DNA of 18,066 bases from DATAEG01 sp036258135 (GCA_036258135.1 DATAEG010000067.1:1-18066); one strand, 5' to 3'; shown: positions 7,339 to 14,993, counted from the stretch's first letter. The notes: generated by a model not told the origin, from the letters alone. A program made the numbers and translations.

Positions 7339-8406
7339 ATGGCACCTCGCGACCCGATCGCCGACCTGCGCCGGATCGCGTTCCTGCTGGAGAAGACGAA
7401 CGAGCCGTCCTTCCGGGTGAAGGCGTTTCGCGGTGCGGCCGCGACGATCAGCCAGCTGCCGCCGGAAGAGCTGGAGGAGCGGGTCGAGGCCGGCACGCTG
7501 CGCGAGCTTCCCGGTGTCGGCGATACGACCGCGCGCTGCATCATCGAGTCCGTCGGCGGAACGGTGCCGGCCTACCTGGCCCGGCTCGAGAAGGACACCG
7601 ACGGCGGGGCGAAGATCCCGACCGGCGATGCCCGGCTGAGCTCGGCCGCCGTCCGTGCCTTGCGGGCCGCCTTGCGCGGCGACTGCCATACCCACTCGGA
7701 GTGGTCGGACGGCGGTTCACCTATCGACGAGATGGCCCAGACGGCCGCCTGGCTAGGCCATGACTACATGGTGCTCACCGACCACTCACCGCGGCTGACT
7801 GTGGCCCGGGGCCTGAGCGCCGAACGCCTCGCGGAACAGCTCGACGTGGTGGCCGAGGTCAACGCGCAGATGGCACCGTTCCGGCTTCTGACTGGCATCG
7901 AGGTCGACATCAACGAGGACGGCTCGTTGGACCAGACCGCGGAGATGCTCGGCCGGGTGGACGTGGTGGTGGCCAGCGTCCATTCCAAGCTGCGCATGCC
8001 CGCTGACGAGATGACGCCGCGGATGGTGGCGGCCATTGCCAATCCCCACGCCGACATACTCGGGCACTGCACCGGCCGGCTCATCACCGGTGGCCGAGGC
8101 CGCCGGCCAGAGTCGACGTTCGACGCCGAGATCGTCTTCGCCGCGTGCGAACGGTTCGGGGTCGCGGTAGAGATCAACTCCCGGCCCGAGCGGCAGGACC
8201 CGCCGGAACGTTTGCTGCGCCTGGCCGTCGAGACCGGCTGCCTCTTCTCGATCGACACCGACGCGCACGCACCCGGCCAACTGGACTGGCAATTGCTCGG
8301 TTGCGCCCGGGCCGTCCAGTGCGACGTGCCGGTCGAGCGCATCGTCGACACCTGGGCGGTCGAAGACGTCGTGGCCTGGGCGGCGGACCACTCTGTCCGG
8401 CCGTGA
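7339..8406 (+). CDS. PHP-domain phosphoesterase with N-terminal helix-hairpin-helix region (PolX C-terminal-like)
   Basis: A 355-residue protein. Residues 1-75 hold a PolX-like helical region with the hairpin LRELPGVGDTTARCI (54-68), a non-specific DNA-binding motif. Residues 113-350 are the PHP domain with its metal-binding motifs: CHTHSEWSDGG (His117, His119), TDHS (His149), GIEVDI (Glu188), VHSKL (His215), ADILGHCTGR (His243) and DTDAH (Asp308, His310). The arrangement resembles bacterial PolX without its polymerase catalytic domain. A metal-dependent phosphoesterase or nuclease role is likely; the substrate is unknown. The ATG has GAAAGGA 7-8 nt upstream. It ends 7 bp from the convergent membrane protein gene. 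Confidence 0.85.
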   Translation: MAPRDPIADLRRIAFLLEKTNEPSFRVKAFRGAAATISQLPPEELEERVEAGTLRELPGVGDTTARCIIESVGGTVPAYLARLEKDTDGGAKIPTGDARLSSAAVRALRAALRGDCHTHSEWSDGGSPIDEMAQTAAWLGHDYMVLTDHSPRLTVARGLSAERLAEQLDVVAEVNAQMAPFRLLTGIEVDINEDGSLDQTAEMLGRVDVVVASVHSKLRMPADEMTPRMVAAIANPHADILGHCTGRLITGGRGRRPESTFDAEIVFAACERFGVAVEINSRPERQDPPERLLRLAVETGCLFSIDTDAHAPGQLDWQLLGCARAVQCDVPVERIVDTWAVEDVVAWAADHSVRP

Positions 8407-8413
8407 CGGAAGG

Positions 8414-8905
8414 TCAGACGGCCGCGCGTCCGGCGTGCTCGGCCAAACGGTGCTCGATTCGGGTTATCCGCCTCGCCGTGTAGCCGGTGCACAGCCCGAA
8501 CATGACCACCAGCAGGATCCAGAAGACGACGTCGGACCACTCCATCTCCAGGCACAGCCCGTATGTCTCCTTGGCGGCGATCAGGAACCCACCGATGGCG
8601 ACCAAGATCCATCCGACGGCCTTGTTGACGAACCGGGTCAAGGCCTCGTAGTCCTCGTCCTGCATGACGTCGAGGATCATCCGTTTGTGAGCCTCCTGGC
8701 GCCTTCTGCGCAACACCCAGTGCACTGGTGGCACCAACCACCACCACTTGGAGACCTCGTCCGGGGCGGGAGCCTGCTTCGCCGCCGCTCGGATCCGGTC
8801 GACCTCGATGTCCTAGGCTCGCAGTTCCAGGTTGGCCTGGTAGAGCGGTCCGGCGAACAGAAGCCACGCGCCGAAGAACCCGGCCCAGGCGACGAGTTGC
8901 TCCAT
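8414..8905 (-). pseudogene. Two-part membrane protein gene interrupted by an in-frame TAG
   Basis: Reading from ATG at 8905 gives a 30-residue hydrophobic start (MEQLVAWAGFFGAWLLFAGP, then LYQANLELRA), then TAG at 8813-8815. The same frame then continues without further stops for 132 residues: DIEVDRIRAAKQAPAPDEVS, KWWWLVPPVHWVLRRRR, and two more hydrophobic segments (VGWILVAIGGFLIA and VVFWILLVVMFGLCTGYTA). The parts look like one three-helix membrane protein of about 163 residues. The TAG would replace one codon, plausibly GAG, in an acidic stretch. Reinitiation at TTG 8737 or a later ATG could give the 107-residue C-terminal piece. Function is unknown to me. A sequencing error cannot be excluded. 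It diverges from pirin and converges on the PHP gene. Confidence 0.68.
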
Positions 8906-8911
8906 GCGCAG

Positions 8912-8917
8912 ACCATA
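8912..8917 (-). promoter_or_regulatory. Candidate -10 box for a leaderless transcript
   Basis: On the minus strand TATGGT ends 6 nt before the ATG at 8905. No Shine-Dalgarno sequence lies between. This also supports 8905 as the original start of the interrupted membrane protein gene. Confidence 0.4.
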
Positions 8918-8930
8918 GGCACAGCGCCGG

Positions 8931-8936
8931 TAGCGT
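8931..8936 (+). promoter_or_regulatory. Candidate -10 box for a leaderless transcript
   Basis: TAGCGT ends 7 nt before the pirin GTG at 8944, with no ribosome binding site between. Together with the opposite-strand box at 8912-8917 it packs two divergent promoters into a 38-bp gap. Confidence 0.4.
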
Positions 8937-8943
8937 CCGTATT

Positions 8944-9507
8944 GTGATCGAGCCGCGCCGAGCCAGCCAGCGGTTCCACACGAGCCAGCCGGGCATCGAG
9001 ACCTGGCACAGCTTCTCGGCCGGTGCGCACTACGACCGGGAGAACGTCGCGTTCGGCCCGTTGGTGGGCGTTGACGAGCATCACCTGGCCGGAGGAGCCG
9101 GCTTCGACTGGCACGAGCACCGCGGCGTGCTGATCGTCAGCTACGTGCTCAGCGGTGTGCTGCGCCACCAGGACTCCGCGGGGGTGCGCGAGATCGCCGC
9201 GGGCGGGACGCTCGGCCAGTCCGCCGAGGAGGTCATCCGGCACGCCGAGGGCAACGCCTCGGCCACCGAGCCACTGCGGTTCGTCCAGCTGACCGTCCTT
9301 GCCGGCCGCGGCGCCCGCTTCGACGTGTGCGCCACGCCCTGCCGGATCGACGCACCGGGCGGCTATGCCTTTGTGGCCACCGGCTCCGCCGAGGGTGCAG
9401 GCGCCCGGTTGCGGCCGGGCGACGAGGTGCGCGTGAGCGGCGAGGCACTCGAGCTGACCGGTGAGGCCAATGTGCTCCGGTGGCAGTTCGCGGGGGCGTC
9501 GCGCTAG
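8944..9507 (+). CDS. Short pirin-like cupin protein
   Basis: A 187-residue cupin. The stretch GGAGFDWHEHRGVLIVSYVL, followed by SGVLRHQDS, matches the pirin signature (GFxxHPHRGxExxTYVLxGxxxHxDS). His residues in DWHEHR and Glu/His positions downstream are candidate metal ligands. Typical bicupin pirins are about 230-300 residues, so the second cupin is short or degenerate. Pirins include quercetinase-like dioxygenases and redox-sensing cofactors; the role here cannot be assigned. GTG at 8944 begins the conserved N-terminal VIEPRRASQRFHTSQPGIET. Its stop overlaps the convergent aceE stop by 4 bp. Confidence 0.8.
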   Translation: MIEPRRASQRFHTSQPGIETWHSFSAGAHYDRENVAFGPLVGVDEHHLAGGAGFDWHEHRGVLIVSYVLSGVLRHQDSAGVREIAAGGTLGQSAEEVIRHAEGNASATEPLRFVQLTVLAGRGARFDVCATPCRIDAPGGYAFVATGSAEGAGARLRPGDEVRVSGEALELTGEANVLRWQFAGASR

Positions 9508-12308
9508 GCGTCGCCGCCGACGGTGCCCACTCCGGCGGCCGCCACGTCCAGTAGCTGGTACTTGTCGAGGGCCTGGCGGGCCGCCTCAGGTTCGACCTCA
9601 CCGCGGTGGCCGAGCTCACGCAGCACAGCCATGACGATCGACTCAGCGTCGATGTGGAAGTACCGCCGGGCGGCGCCACGGGTGTCGGCGAAGCCGAACC
9701 CGTCCGTGCCGAGCGAGGTGTAGTCGTTGGGCACCCAGCGCGAGATCTGGTCGGGCACGGCGCGCATCCAGTCCGATACCGCCACCACGGGCCCAGCCGT
9801 CTCCTGCAACTTGGTCGTGACGTAGGGCACTCGATCGTCGTCGTCCGGGTGCAGCAGGTTGTACTCCTCGCACTTGACGGCGTCCCGACGCAGCTCGTTC
9901 CAGGACGTCACCGACCAGACGTCGGCGTCGACGTTCCAGTCCTGGGCCAGGAGCTCCTGCGCCCGCAGCGCCCACGGCACCCCGACGCCGGAGGCGAGGA
10001 TCTGCGCGCGCGGCCGCTCGCCGGTGCCCCGTGACGGCGCGTAGAGGTGCAGGCCCCGGACGATGCCCTCGACGTCGACGCCGTCCGGCTCCTTCGGCTG
10101 CTGGATCGGCTCGTTGTAGACCGTGAGGTAGAAGTACACGTCCTCGCCGAGTCCGCCCTGGCCGTTGTCGGCGTCGTCGCGGTGTGGGCCTGGGCCGTAC
10201 ATGCGACGCAGCCCGTCCTTGACGATGTGCGCGATCTCGAAGCCGTAAGCCGGGTCGTAGGCCACCACGCCGGGGTTGGTCGAGGCGAGTAGCTGCGACT
10301 GGCCGTCCGCGTGCTGGAGGCCCTCGCCGGTCAGCGTGGTGCGGCCCGCGGTGGCGCCGAGCACGAAACCCCGGCCCAGCTGGTCGGCCATCTGCCAGAA
10401 CTGGTCGCCGGTCCGCTGGAAGCCGAACATCGAGTAGAAGATGTAGAACGGGATCATCGGCTGTGCGTGCGTCGCGTACGACGTCCCGGCGGCCATGAGC
10501 GAGGCCGTCGATCCCGCTTCGCTGATGCCCTCGTGCAGGATCTGCCCGGTAGTGGACTCCTTGTAGGACAGCAGCAGCTCTCGGTCCACGGCGTCGTACT
10601 CCTGGCCGTGCGGGGAGTAGATCTTGGCCGTCGGGAAGATGGCGTCCAGGCCGAACGTGCGGGCCTCGTCCGGGATGATCGGCACGAACCGTCCGCCGAT
10701 CTCCTTGTCCTTCATCAGGTCTTTAAACAGCCGCACGATGGCCATCGTGGTGGCCACCTGCTGCTTGCCAGAGCCCGCCCGCAGCTCGGCGTAGACGTCG
10801 TCGGCAGGCTGGGGGAGCGGCTTGGCCCGTACCACCCGTTTGGGCAGGGCGCCGCCGAGCGTGGCGCGGCGCTCGAGCATGTAGGCGATCTCGTCGCTCT
10901 TCTCGCCGGGGTGGTAGTAGGGCGGCAGGTCGCCTTCCAGCTCCTTGTCGCTGATCGGCAGGTAGAGCCGGTCCCGGAATGCCTTGAGATCCGCGGTGCT
11001 GAGCTTCTTCATCTGGTGGGTTGCGTTGCGGCCCTCGAAGCTCTCCAGGGTCCAGCCCTTGATCGTCTTCGCCAGGATGACGGTCGGTTGGCCGACGTGA
11101 TCGCGGGCGGCTTTGAACGCGGCGTACACCTTGCGGTAGTCGTGCCCGCCACGGCTCAACCGGCGCAGGTCGTCGTCGGAGAGGTGCTCGACCATCTTGC
11201 GCAGCCGCGGATCGCCGCCGAAGAAGTGTTCGCGGATGTAGGCACCGGACTCGACCGTGTAGGTCTGGTACTGACCGTCCGGAGTGGTGTTCATCTGGTT
11301 CACCAGGACGCCGTCGCTGTCGGCGGCCAGGAGGGGGTCCCAGTCGCGTCCCCAGATGACCTTGATGACGTTCCAGCCGGCGCCACGGAAGAACGACTCC
11401 AGCTCCTGGATGATCTTGCCGTTGCCGCGTACCGGACCGTCGAGGCGCTGGAGGTTGCAATTGATGACGAAGGTGAGGTTGTCCAGCTCCTCGCGGGCAG
11501 CCACGCCGATGGCGCCGAGGGACTCGACCTCGTCCATCTCGCCGTCACCGAGGAAAGCCCAGACGTGCGAGCCTGAGGTGTCCGCGATGCCCCGACTGTG
11601 GAGGTAGCGGTTGAACCGGGCTTGGTAGATGGCGCTTATCGGCCCGAGGCCCATCGAGACGGTCGGGAACTCCCAGAAGTCTGGCATGAGCCGCGGGTGC
11701 GGGTAGGACGAGAGGCCGTACGGCGCGCGCGACTTCTCCTGCCGGAACCCGTCGAGGTGCTGCTCGGTCAGCCGTCCCTCGAGGAACGCCCGCGCATAGA
11801 AGCCGGGTGCCGCGTGACCCTGGAAGTAGACCTGGTCGCCCATGCCGCTGGCCAGGTCCTTGCCGCGGAAGAAATGGTTGAAGCCGACCTCGTAGAGCGA
11901 CGCCGCGGACGCGTAAGTGGCAATGTGGCCGCCGACACCCACCTTCTTGTTCGCCCGGCTGACCATGATGGCCGCGTTCCAGCGGATGTAGGCACGGATC
12001 CGGCGCTCAATGTCCTCGTCGCCGGGGAACCACGGTTCCCGCTCGGGCGGGATGGTGTTGATGTAGTCGGTGCTGCGCAAAGCGGGCACGCCGACTTGCC
12101 GCTCCCGGGCCCGTTCGAGCAACTTGAGCATGAGGAACCGGGCCCGCTGTCGGCCGTCGGCGTCGATGGCGGCGTCCAGCGACTGGAGCCACTCCTGCGT
12201 CTCTTCCGGGTCGATGTCGGGAAGCTGGCTGGGCAGCCCGTCGGTGATGATGCTGAATCGATCCGTGGTCACGGTCCCAGTGTCTCTCGTCACGGCGGGC
12301 TGCGTCAC
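9504..12308 (-). CDS. aceE: Pyruvate dehydrogenase E1 component, homodimeric type
   Basis: A 934-residue thiamine diphosphate enzyme that decarboxylates pyruvate and acetylates the lipoyl groups of E2. The ThDP/Mg-binding motif spans GDGEMDE (254-260) to NCNLQRLD (283-290). The N-terminal FSIITDGLPSQLPDIDPEET, the HIATYASAASLYEVGFNHFF block and the C-terminal region are those of the AceE family. Length fits actinobacterial AceE. The start is GTG at 12308; GTG codons 6 and 12 residues further in are possible alternatives because conservation starts at TDRFSII. No strong Shine-Dalgarno precedes any of them. Placement near DUF3052, ahpE and the fasR/fabD block is conserved in mycobacteria. The enzyme supplies acetyl-CoA for the fab operon. 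Confidence 0.97.
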   Translation of the reverse strand: MTQPAVTRDTGTVTTDRFSIITDGLPSQLPDIDPEETQEWLQSLDAAIDADGRQRARFLMLKLLERARERQVGVPALRSTDYINTIPPEREPWFPGDEDIERRIRAYIRWNAAIMVSRANKKVGVGGHIATYASAASLYEVGFNHFFRGKDLASGMGDQVYFQGHAAPGFYARAFLEGRLTEQHLDGFRQEKSRAPYGLSSYPHPRLMPDFWEFPTVSMGLGPISAIYQARFNRYLHSRGIADTSGSHVWAFLGDGEMDEVESLGAIGVAAREELDNLTFVINCNLQRLDGPVRGNGKIIQELESFFRGAGWNVIKVIWGRDWDPLLAADSDGVLVNQMNTTPDGQYQTYTVESGAYIREHFFGGDPRLRKMVEHLSDDDLRRLSRGGHDYRKVYAAFKAARDHVGQPTVILAKTIKGWTLESFEGRNATHQMKKLSTADLKAFRDRLYLPISDKELEGDLPPYYHPGEKSDEIAYMLERRATLGGALPKRVVRAKPLPQPADDVYAELRAGSGKQQVATTMAIVRLFKDLMKDKEIGGRFVPIIPDEARTFGLDAIFPTAKIYSPHGQEYDAVDRELLLSYKESTTGQILHEGISEAGSTASLMAAGTSYATHAQPMIPFYIFYSMFGFQRTGDQFWQMADQLGRGFVLGATAGRTTLTGEGLQHADGQSQLLASTNPGVVAYDPAYGFEIAHIVKDGLRRMYGPGPHRDDADNGQGGLGEDVYFYLTVYNEPIQQPKEPDGVDVEGIVRGLHLYAPSRGTGERPRAQILASGVGVPWALRAQELLAQDWNVDADVWSVTSWNELRRDAVKCEEYNLLHPDDDDRVPYVTTKLQETAGPVVAVSDWMRAVPDQISRWVPNDYTSLGTDGFGFADTRGAARRYFHIDAESIVMAVLRELGHRGEVEPEAARQALDKYQLLDVAAAGVGTVGGDA

Positions 12309-12405
12309 GCCGCCCGACGGGTGAATGCGTCAGGGCAGCGTCGCCCGACCCGCCCCATGATGCACACCGCGCCGTCTCTGTGGTGGACTACGACAGAGCA
12401 GGCTT

Positions 12406-12413
12406 GGGAGGAG
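12406..12413 (+). promoter_or_regulatory. Ribosome binding site deciding the DUF3052 start
   Basis: GGGAGGAG lies 6 nt before the GTG at 12420. The frame stays open far upstream across aceE, and this strong site fixes the real start. Confidence 0.75.
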
Positions 12414-12419
12414 ACGAAA

Positions 12420-12860
12420 GTGGGCAGCACGGACGCGTCCGCCGCACCGGCGGCGGCGTCGATCGCGGAGCGGCTCGGTATCAGGCCGGGCATGGTGGTA
12501 CAGGAACTGGGGTATGACGACGACACCGACGACGCGGTCGTGGTCGCGGTTGAGGAGGCCTGCGGCGGCGAGATCGTCGGCGCGGACTCCGACGAGGTGA
12601 TCGATGTCGTGCTGCTGTGGTTCCGCAACGAGGACGGCGATCTGGTCGACATGCTCGTGGACGCGATCGGTCCGCTCGCCGAGGACGGCGTGATCTGGCT
12701 CCTCACTCCAAAACGTGGCCGCGACGGGTACGTCGAGCCGTCTGACATCTCCGAGGCCGCACCAACGGCTGGGCTGTCCCAGACCTCGATCGTCTCCGTC
12801 GGCCCGGACTGGGCTGGTGCCCGGCTGGCGCCGCGACGGTCCCGGCCGGAGAGGCGCTGA
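12420..12860 (+). CDS. DUF3052 family protein
   Basis: A 146-residue acidic protein. The core ERLGIRPGMVVQELGYDDDT and DEVIDVVLLWFRNEDGDLVD, followed by an ADGVIWLLTPKRGRDGYVEP-like block, is the DUF3052 pattern. Mycobacterial Rv2239c is the positional counterpart. The biochemical role is unknown. GTG at 12420 is preferred for its strong ribosome binding site. It diverges from aceE (111 bp) and is followed 4 bp later by the peroxiredoxin gene, so the two are probably cotranscribed. Confidence 0.85.
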   Translation: MGSTDASAAPAAASIAERLGIRPGMVVQELGYDDDTDDAVVVAVEEACGGEIVGADSDEVIDVVLLWFRNEDGDLVDMLVDAIGPLAEDGVIWLLTPKRGRDGYVEPSDISEAAPTAGLSQTSIVSVGPDWAGARLAPRRSRPERR

Positions 12861-12864
12861 GCCC

Positions 12865-13326
12865 GTGCTCGAGCCCGGCGCTCCTGCCGTCGACTTCAGC
12901 CTGAAGGACCAAAACAACGAGGAGTTCACCCTCTCTGAACACCGTGGCGACAGGGCGGTGCTGGTCGTCTTCTACCCGTTCGCGTTCACCGGCATCTGCA
13001 CCAGCGAGCTCAACGCCATCCGCGACGATCCGGCGTTCTTCTCCAACGACTCGGTGACAACCGTGACCGTCAGCTGCGACACCGTCTACGCGCACAAGGT
13101 CTTCGCCGAACGGGAGCGGTTCGACTTTCCGCTGCTGTCCGACTTCTGGCCGCATGGCGCGGTCGCCCGCGCCTACGGCGTCTTCAGCGAGCCGACGGGC
13201 GTGGCCCTCCGCGGGACCTTCCTGGTGGACCGCTCCGGCGTCATCCGGTTCTCGGAGAGCAACGGCCTCGGGCAGGGCCGGGATCCGCAGGGATGGCGCG
13301 ACGCCATCGCGGCTCTGGCGTCGTGA
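12865..13326 (+). CDS. ahpE: AhpE-type one-cysteine peroxiredoxin
   Basis: A 153-residue thiol peroxidase, the same length as M. tuberculosis AhpE. The peroxidatic site is PFAFTGICTSEL with Cys45 and Thr42, and Arg116 in ALRGTFLVDRSG completes the triad. The LLSDFWPHGAVARAYGVF segment is nearly that of AhpE. There is no resolving cysteine in the usual C-terminal position; Cys71 is the only other cysteine. It reduces peroxides, and in mycobacteria it is recycled by mycoredoxin with mycothiol. GTG at 12865 is chosen because VLEPGAPAVDFSLKDQN is the conserved N-terminus and GGAGAGG lies about 10 nt upstream. It ends 5 bp from convergent surf1. Confidence 0.93.
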   Translation: MLEPGAPAVDFSLKDQNNEEFTLSEHRGDRAVLVVFYPFAFTGICTSELNAIRDDPAFFSNDSVTTVTVSCDTVYAHKVFAERERFDFPLLSDFWPHGAVARAYGVFSEPTGVALRGTFLVDRSGVIRFSESNGLGQGRDPQGWRDAIAALAS

Positions 13327-13331
13327 GCCTG

Positions 13332-14213
13332 TCAGGTCGTCCTGGTGCCGCCGTAGCGGTCAGCCAGCCGTGCGGCGCGGTCGCGTTTGGCTTGGTCCAT
13401 AGCGGGACCGGCGGTTTCGGCGCCGAAATCCTCGGGCTCAAGCGCGGGCAGCCGGCTTTCCGCCCGGGCCATGACGATCGGTGCAGCCAGCGCCAGCAGG
13501 GCGAACAGGAACCATTGCAGGACGTAGGCCAGATGCTGGGGCTCGACCGCCCCGCCCGCCGGGTTGGACAGATCCGGGTCGGGGATCGGGGTCAGTTTGG
13601 CACCGCCGGGCTGGTGGTTGAGAAGCTCGGCATAGCTCTGGTAGATGGGAGCCCCCAGCCGGCCAGCGGCGCTGACCGTGTTGATCGCCGTGATCTGGCC
13701 GGCGGCGGTCTTGCCGAAATGGTCGTTGCGCAGCTCGGGTGCCTGCGCCCGGGCCACCACCGTGACCCCGCCGGTGGGCGGGGCTGCTACTGGAGTGGGC
13801 CGGCTGCCGTCGGCGGCCACGAAGCCGCGTACCACCAGTAGCACCGTCCCGGACGTCGTGCGCAGCGGCGTGACGACGAGGAAGCCGACGACGCCGTCCA
13901 CGGTGCGTTCCCGGACCAACAGCTGGTGGCTCGGGTCGTAGGTGCCTTCGGCGCGCACCCGCCGGAACCGGGTCTGGGATGCCTGGTGCCGCGCGTCCGT
14001 CGCCGTTGTAGGGACCAGGACATCGGCCACCGGCGCGACGGCCGTGTGCGCGTTGTGCCGGAGCAGCGCGTTCTCGTCCCGCTTCTGGATGAAGCGGAAC
14101 ACCTGCCATGTGCCCGCACCGATGCAGAGTGTCGCGACCAGCAACATGACCGCGCTGAGTGCCAGATACCGCGGCTTGCGCAGCTGCTCGAGCACGGCGT
14201 CGAGCCTACGCAT
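13332..14213 (-). CDS. SURF1 family cytochrome oxidase assembly protein
   Basis: A 293-residue membrane protein with the SURF1 layout. The first transmembrane helix spans about 17-35 (YLALSAVMLLVATLCIGAGT) and is followed by WQVFRFIQKRDEN, the SURF1 WQxxR-K signature. A soluble extracytoplasmic domain comes next, then a second helix near residue 225-245 (LQWFLFALLALAAPIVMA). SURF1 helps insert heme into the aa3-type terminal oxidase. M. tuberculosis Rv2235, in the same neighbourhood, is a SURF1-like protein. The Arg/Lys-rich C-terminal tail should face the cytoplasm. ATG at 14213 has no strong ribosome binding site. Confidence 0.88.
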   Translation of the reverse strand: MRRLDAVLEQLRKPRYLALSAVMLLVATLCIGAGTWQVFRFIQKRDENALLRHNAHTAVAPVADVLVPTTATDARHQASQTRFRRVRAEGTYDPSHQLLVRERTVDGVVGFLVVTPLRTTSGTVLLVVRGFVAADGSRPTPVAAPPTGGVTVVARAQAPELRNDHFGKTAAGQITAINTVSAAGRLGAPIYQSYAELLNHQPGGAKLTPIPDPDLSNPAGGAVEPQHLAYVLQWFLFALLALAAPIVMARAESRLPALEPEDFGAETAGPAMDQAKRDRAARLADRYGGTRTT

Positions 14214-14253
14214 CGCCCGTGTGCGCGCTCGGGCGCTGAGGGACGCCGCGGGC

Positions 14254-14259
14254 TATCCT
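14254..14259 (+). promoter_or_regulatory. Candidate -10 box of the tRNA-Val gene
   Basis: TATCCT lies about 41 bp before the tRNA. It overlaps a perfect 7-bp inverted repeat (14257-14271, CCTCGTC and GACGAGG around one base). No clear -35 is seen. Confidence 0.35.
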
Positions 14260-14300
14260 CGTCCGACGAGGCCGCGGCGTCCCTGGCGACGCGATGGAGC

Positions 14301-14372
14301 GGGCGCTTAGCTCAGTGGAAGAGCACTCGCCTTACAAGCGAGGGGTCGCTGGTTCGAACCCAGCAGTGCCCA
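14301..14372 (+). tRNA. tRNA-Val (anticodon TAC)
   Basis: The cloverleaf folds by hand. The acceptor stem is GGGCGCT with AGTGCCC (one G-T pair) and discriminator A. The D arm contains TTAGCTCAGTGGAAGAGCA. The anticodon stem CTCGC/GCGAG closes loop CTTACAA, giving anticodon TAC at 14333-14335. The T arm is CTGGTTCGAACCCAG. CCA is not encoded. The 3' half is a common integration target for mobile elements, and mobile-element remnants do begin just behind it. Confidence 0.97.
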
Positions 14373-14379
14373 CAATCCT

Positions 14380-14389
14380 CGTATATACG
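14380..14389. repeat. Perfect 10-bp palindrome behind the tRNA
   Basis: CGTATATACG, an AT-rich self-complementary decamer, begins 8 nt after the tRNA end in otherwise GC-rich DNA. It could be part of an old recombination or binding site, but nothing in the window proves this. Confidence 0.35.
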
Positions 14390-14410
14390 GGCCTGTGAGT
14401 GCCTCTGCCA

Positions 14411-14425
14411 TAGCGTGTCACGCTA
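14411..14425. repeat. 7-bp inverted repeat at the IS remnant edge
   Basis: TAGCGTG and CACGCTA flank a single T. The right arm contains the stop codon of the truncated transposase frame, so it sits at the break between tRNA flank and IS DNA. Confidence 0.4.
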
Positions 14426-14587
14426 GCACTTCCACGCCCGGCGCTCCCGGGCACACCAGTTGCCCAGCGTGCCCTCGTTGACGCCCAGATCCCGGGCCAC
14501 CTGCGCGATCGGCTTGCCTGTCTCGATCACCCGCTGCACCGCGCCCTGTTTGAAGTCCTCGTCGAACTTCCGATAGTTCCTCGCCAT
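14423..14587 (-). pseudogene. Truncated IS3-type transposase OrfA
   Basis: The frame from ATG at 14587 gives 54 residues: MARNYRKFDEDFKQGAVQRV, then IETGKPIAQVARDLGVNEGT, then LGNWCARERRAWKC. This is the N-terminal helix-turn-helix of IS3-family OrfA proteins, normally about 95-105 residues. The leucine-zipper C-terminus and the whole of orfB are missing, so no transposase activity is expected. GGAGG lies 11 nt before the ATG. The break falls about 50 bp from the tRNA end. Confidence 0.75.
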
Positions 14588-14639
14588 CGCCCCGCTACCT
14601 CCTCAAAGGCGATGTCCCCACGTTAAGAGGGGAAGCCCA

Positions 14640-14993
14640 GTGGGGATCCCGAGGGCGCCGACTGGGTCGAGGTCGGCGGGTCGCCAGTTGTGGCGGGCGG
14701 TGCTCGCGGAGTTCGAGCTGGACGAGCATGAGCTGGCCTTGTTGCGGCAGGCGGTGGCGGTCGCGGACGTGTGCGAGGACTTGCAGGCGCTGGTGGACCG
14801 GGACGGGCCGCTGGTCGCCTCGCGGTTGGGTGAGCCGCGGGCGCACCCGGCGCTGGTGGAGTTGCGGCAGCAGCGGATCGTGCTGACGGGTCTCATCGTG
14901 GCGTTGCGGGTGCCGGTGGGTGAGCCGGGCGACGCGGGCCGGTTGCAGTACCGGGGCACGCGGGGCGTGTACGGGCTGCGGGGTGCGTCGTGA
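14640..14993 (+). CDS. P27-type phage terminase small subunit-like protein
   Basis: A 117-residue protein with PTGSRSAGRQLWRAVLAEFE, followed by LDEHELALLRQAV, and then HPALVELRQQRIVLTGLIVA with LRVP. This matches P27-family small terminase-like proteins found in actinobacterial prophages and elements. The family recognises DNA ends for packaging; here no large terminase follows, so it is a remnant or an orphan cassette. GTG at 14640 has GAGGGGAAG about 5-7 nt upstream. The stop overlaps the next GTG by 4 bp. Confidence 0.65.
   Translation: MGIPRAPTGSRSAGRQLWRAVLAEFELDEHELALLRQAVAVADVCEDLQALVDRDGPLVASRLGEPRAHPALVELRQQRIVLTGLIVALRVPVGEPGDAGRLQYRGTRGVYGLRGAS

Noticed and set aside
5805..7544. 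A 579-residue minus-strand frame overlapping fasR
   Set aside because: It is extremely rich in Arg, Gly and Pro, overlaps three better-supported genes, and shows no domain. The FasR frame explains the region.
10311..11576. A 421-residue plus-strand frame opposite aceE
   Set aside because: It is an antisense shadow of aceE with no recognisable domain. Long antisense frames are common in GC-rich genes.
14257..14271. CCTCGTC-C-GACGAGG as a transcription terminator
   Set aside because: The one-base centre cannot form a hairpin loop and no T-run follows. At most it is a DNA-level palindrome at the tRNA promoter.
14351..14372. Search for a duplicated tRNA 3' end (attL/attR pair) in the window
   Set aside because: I found no second copy of the T-arm/acceptor segment between 14373 and 18066, so integration is argued only from debris and gene context.
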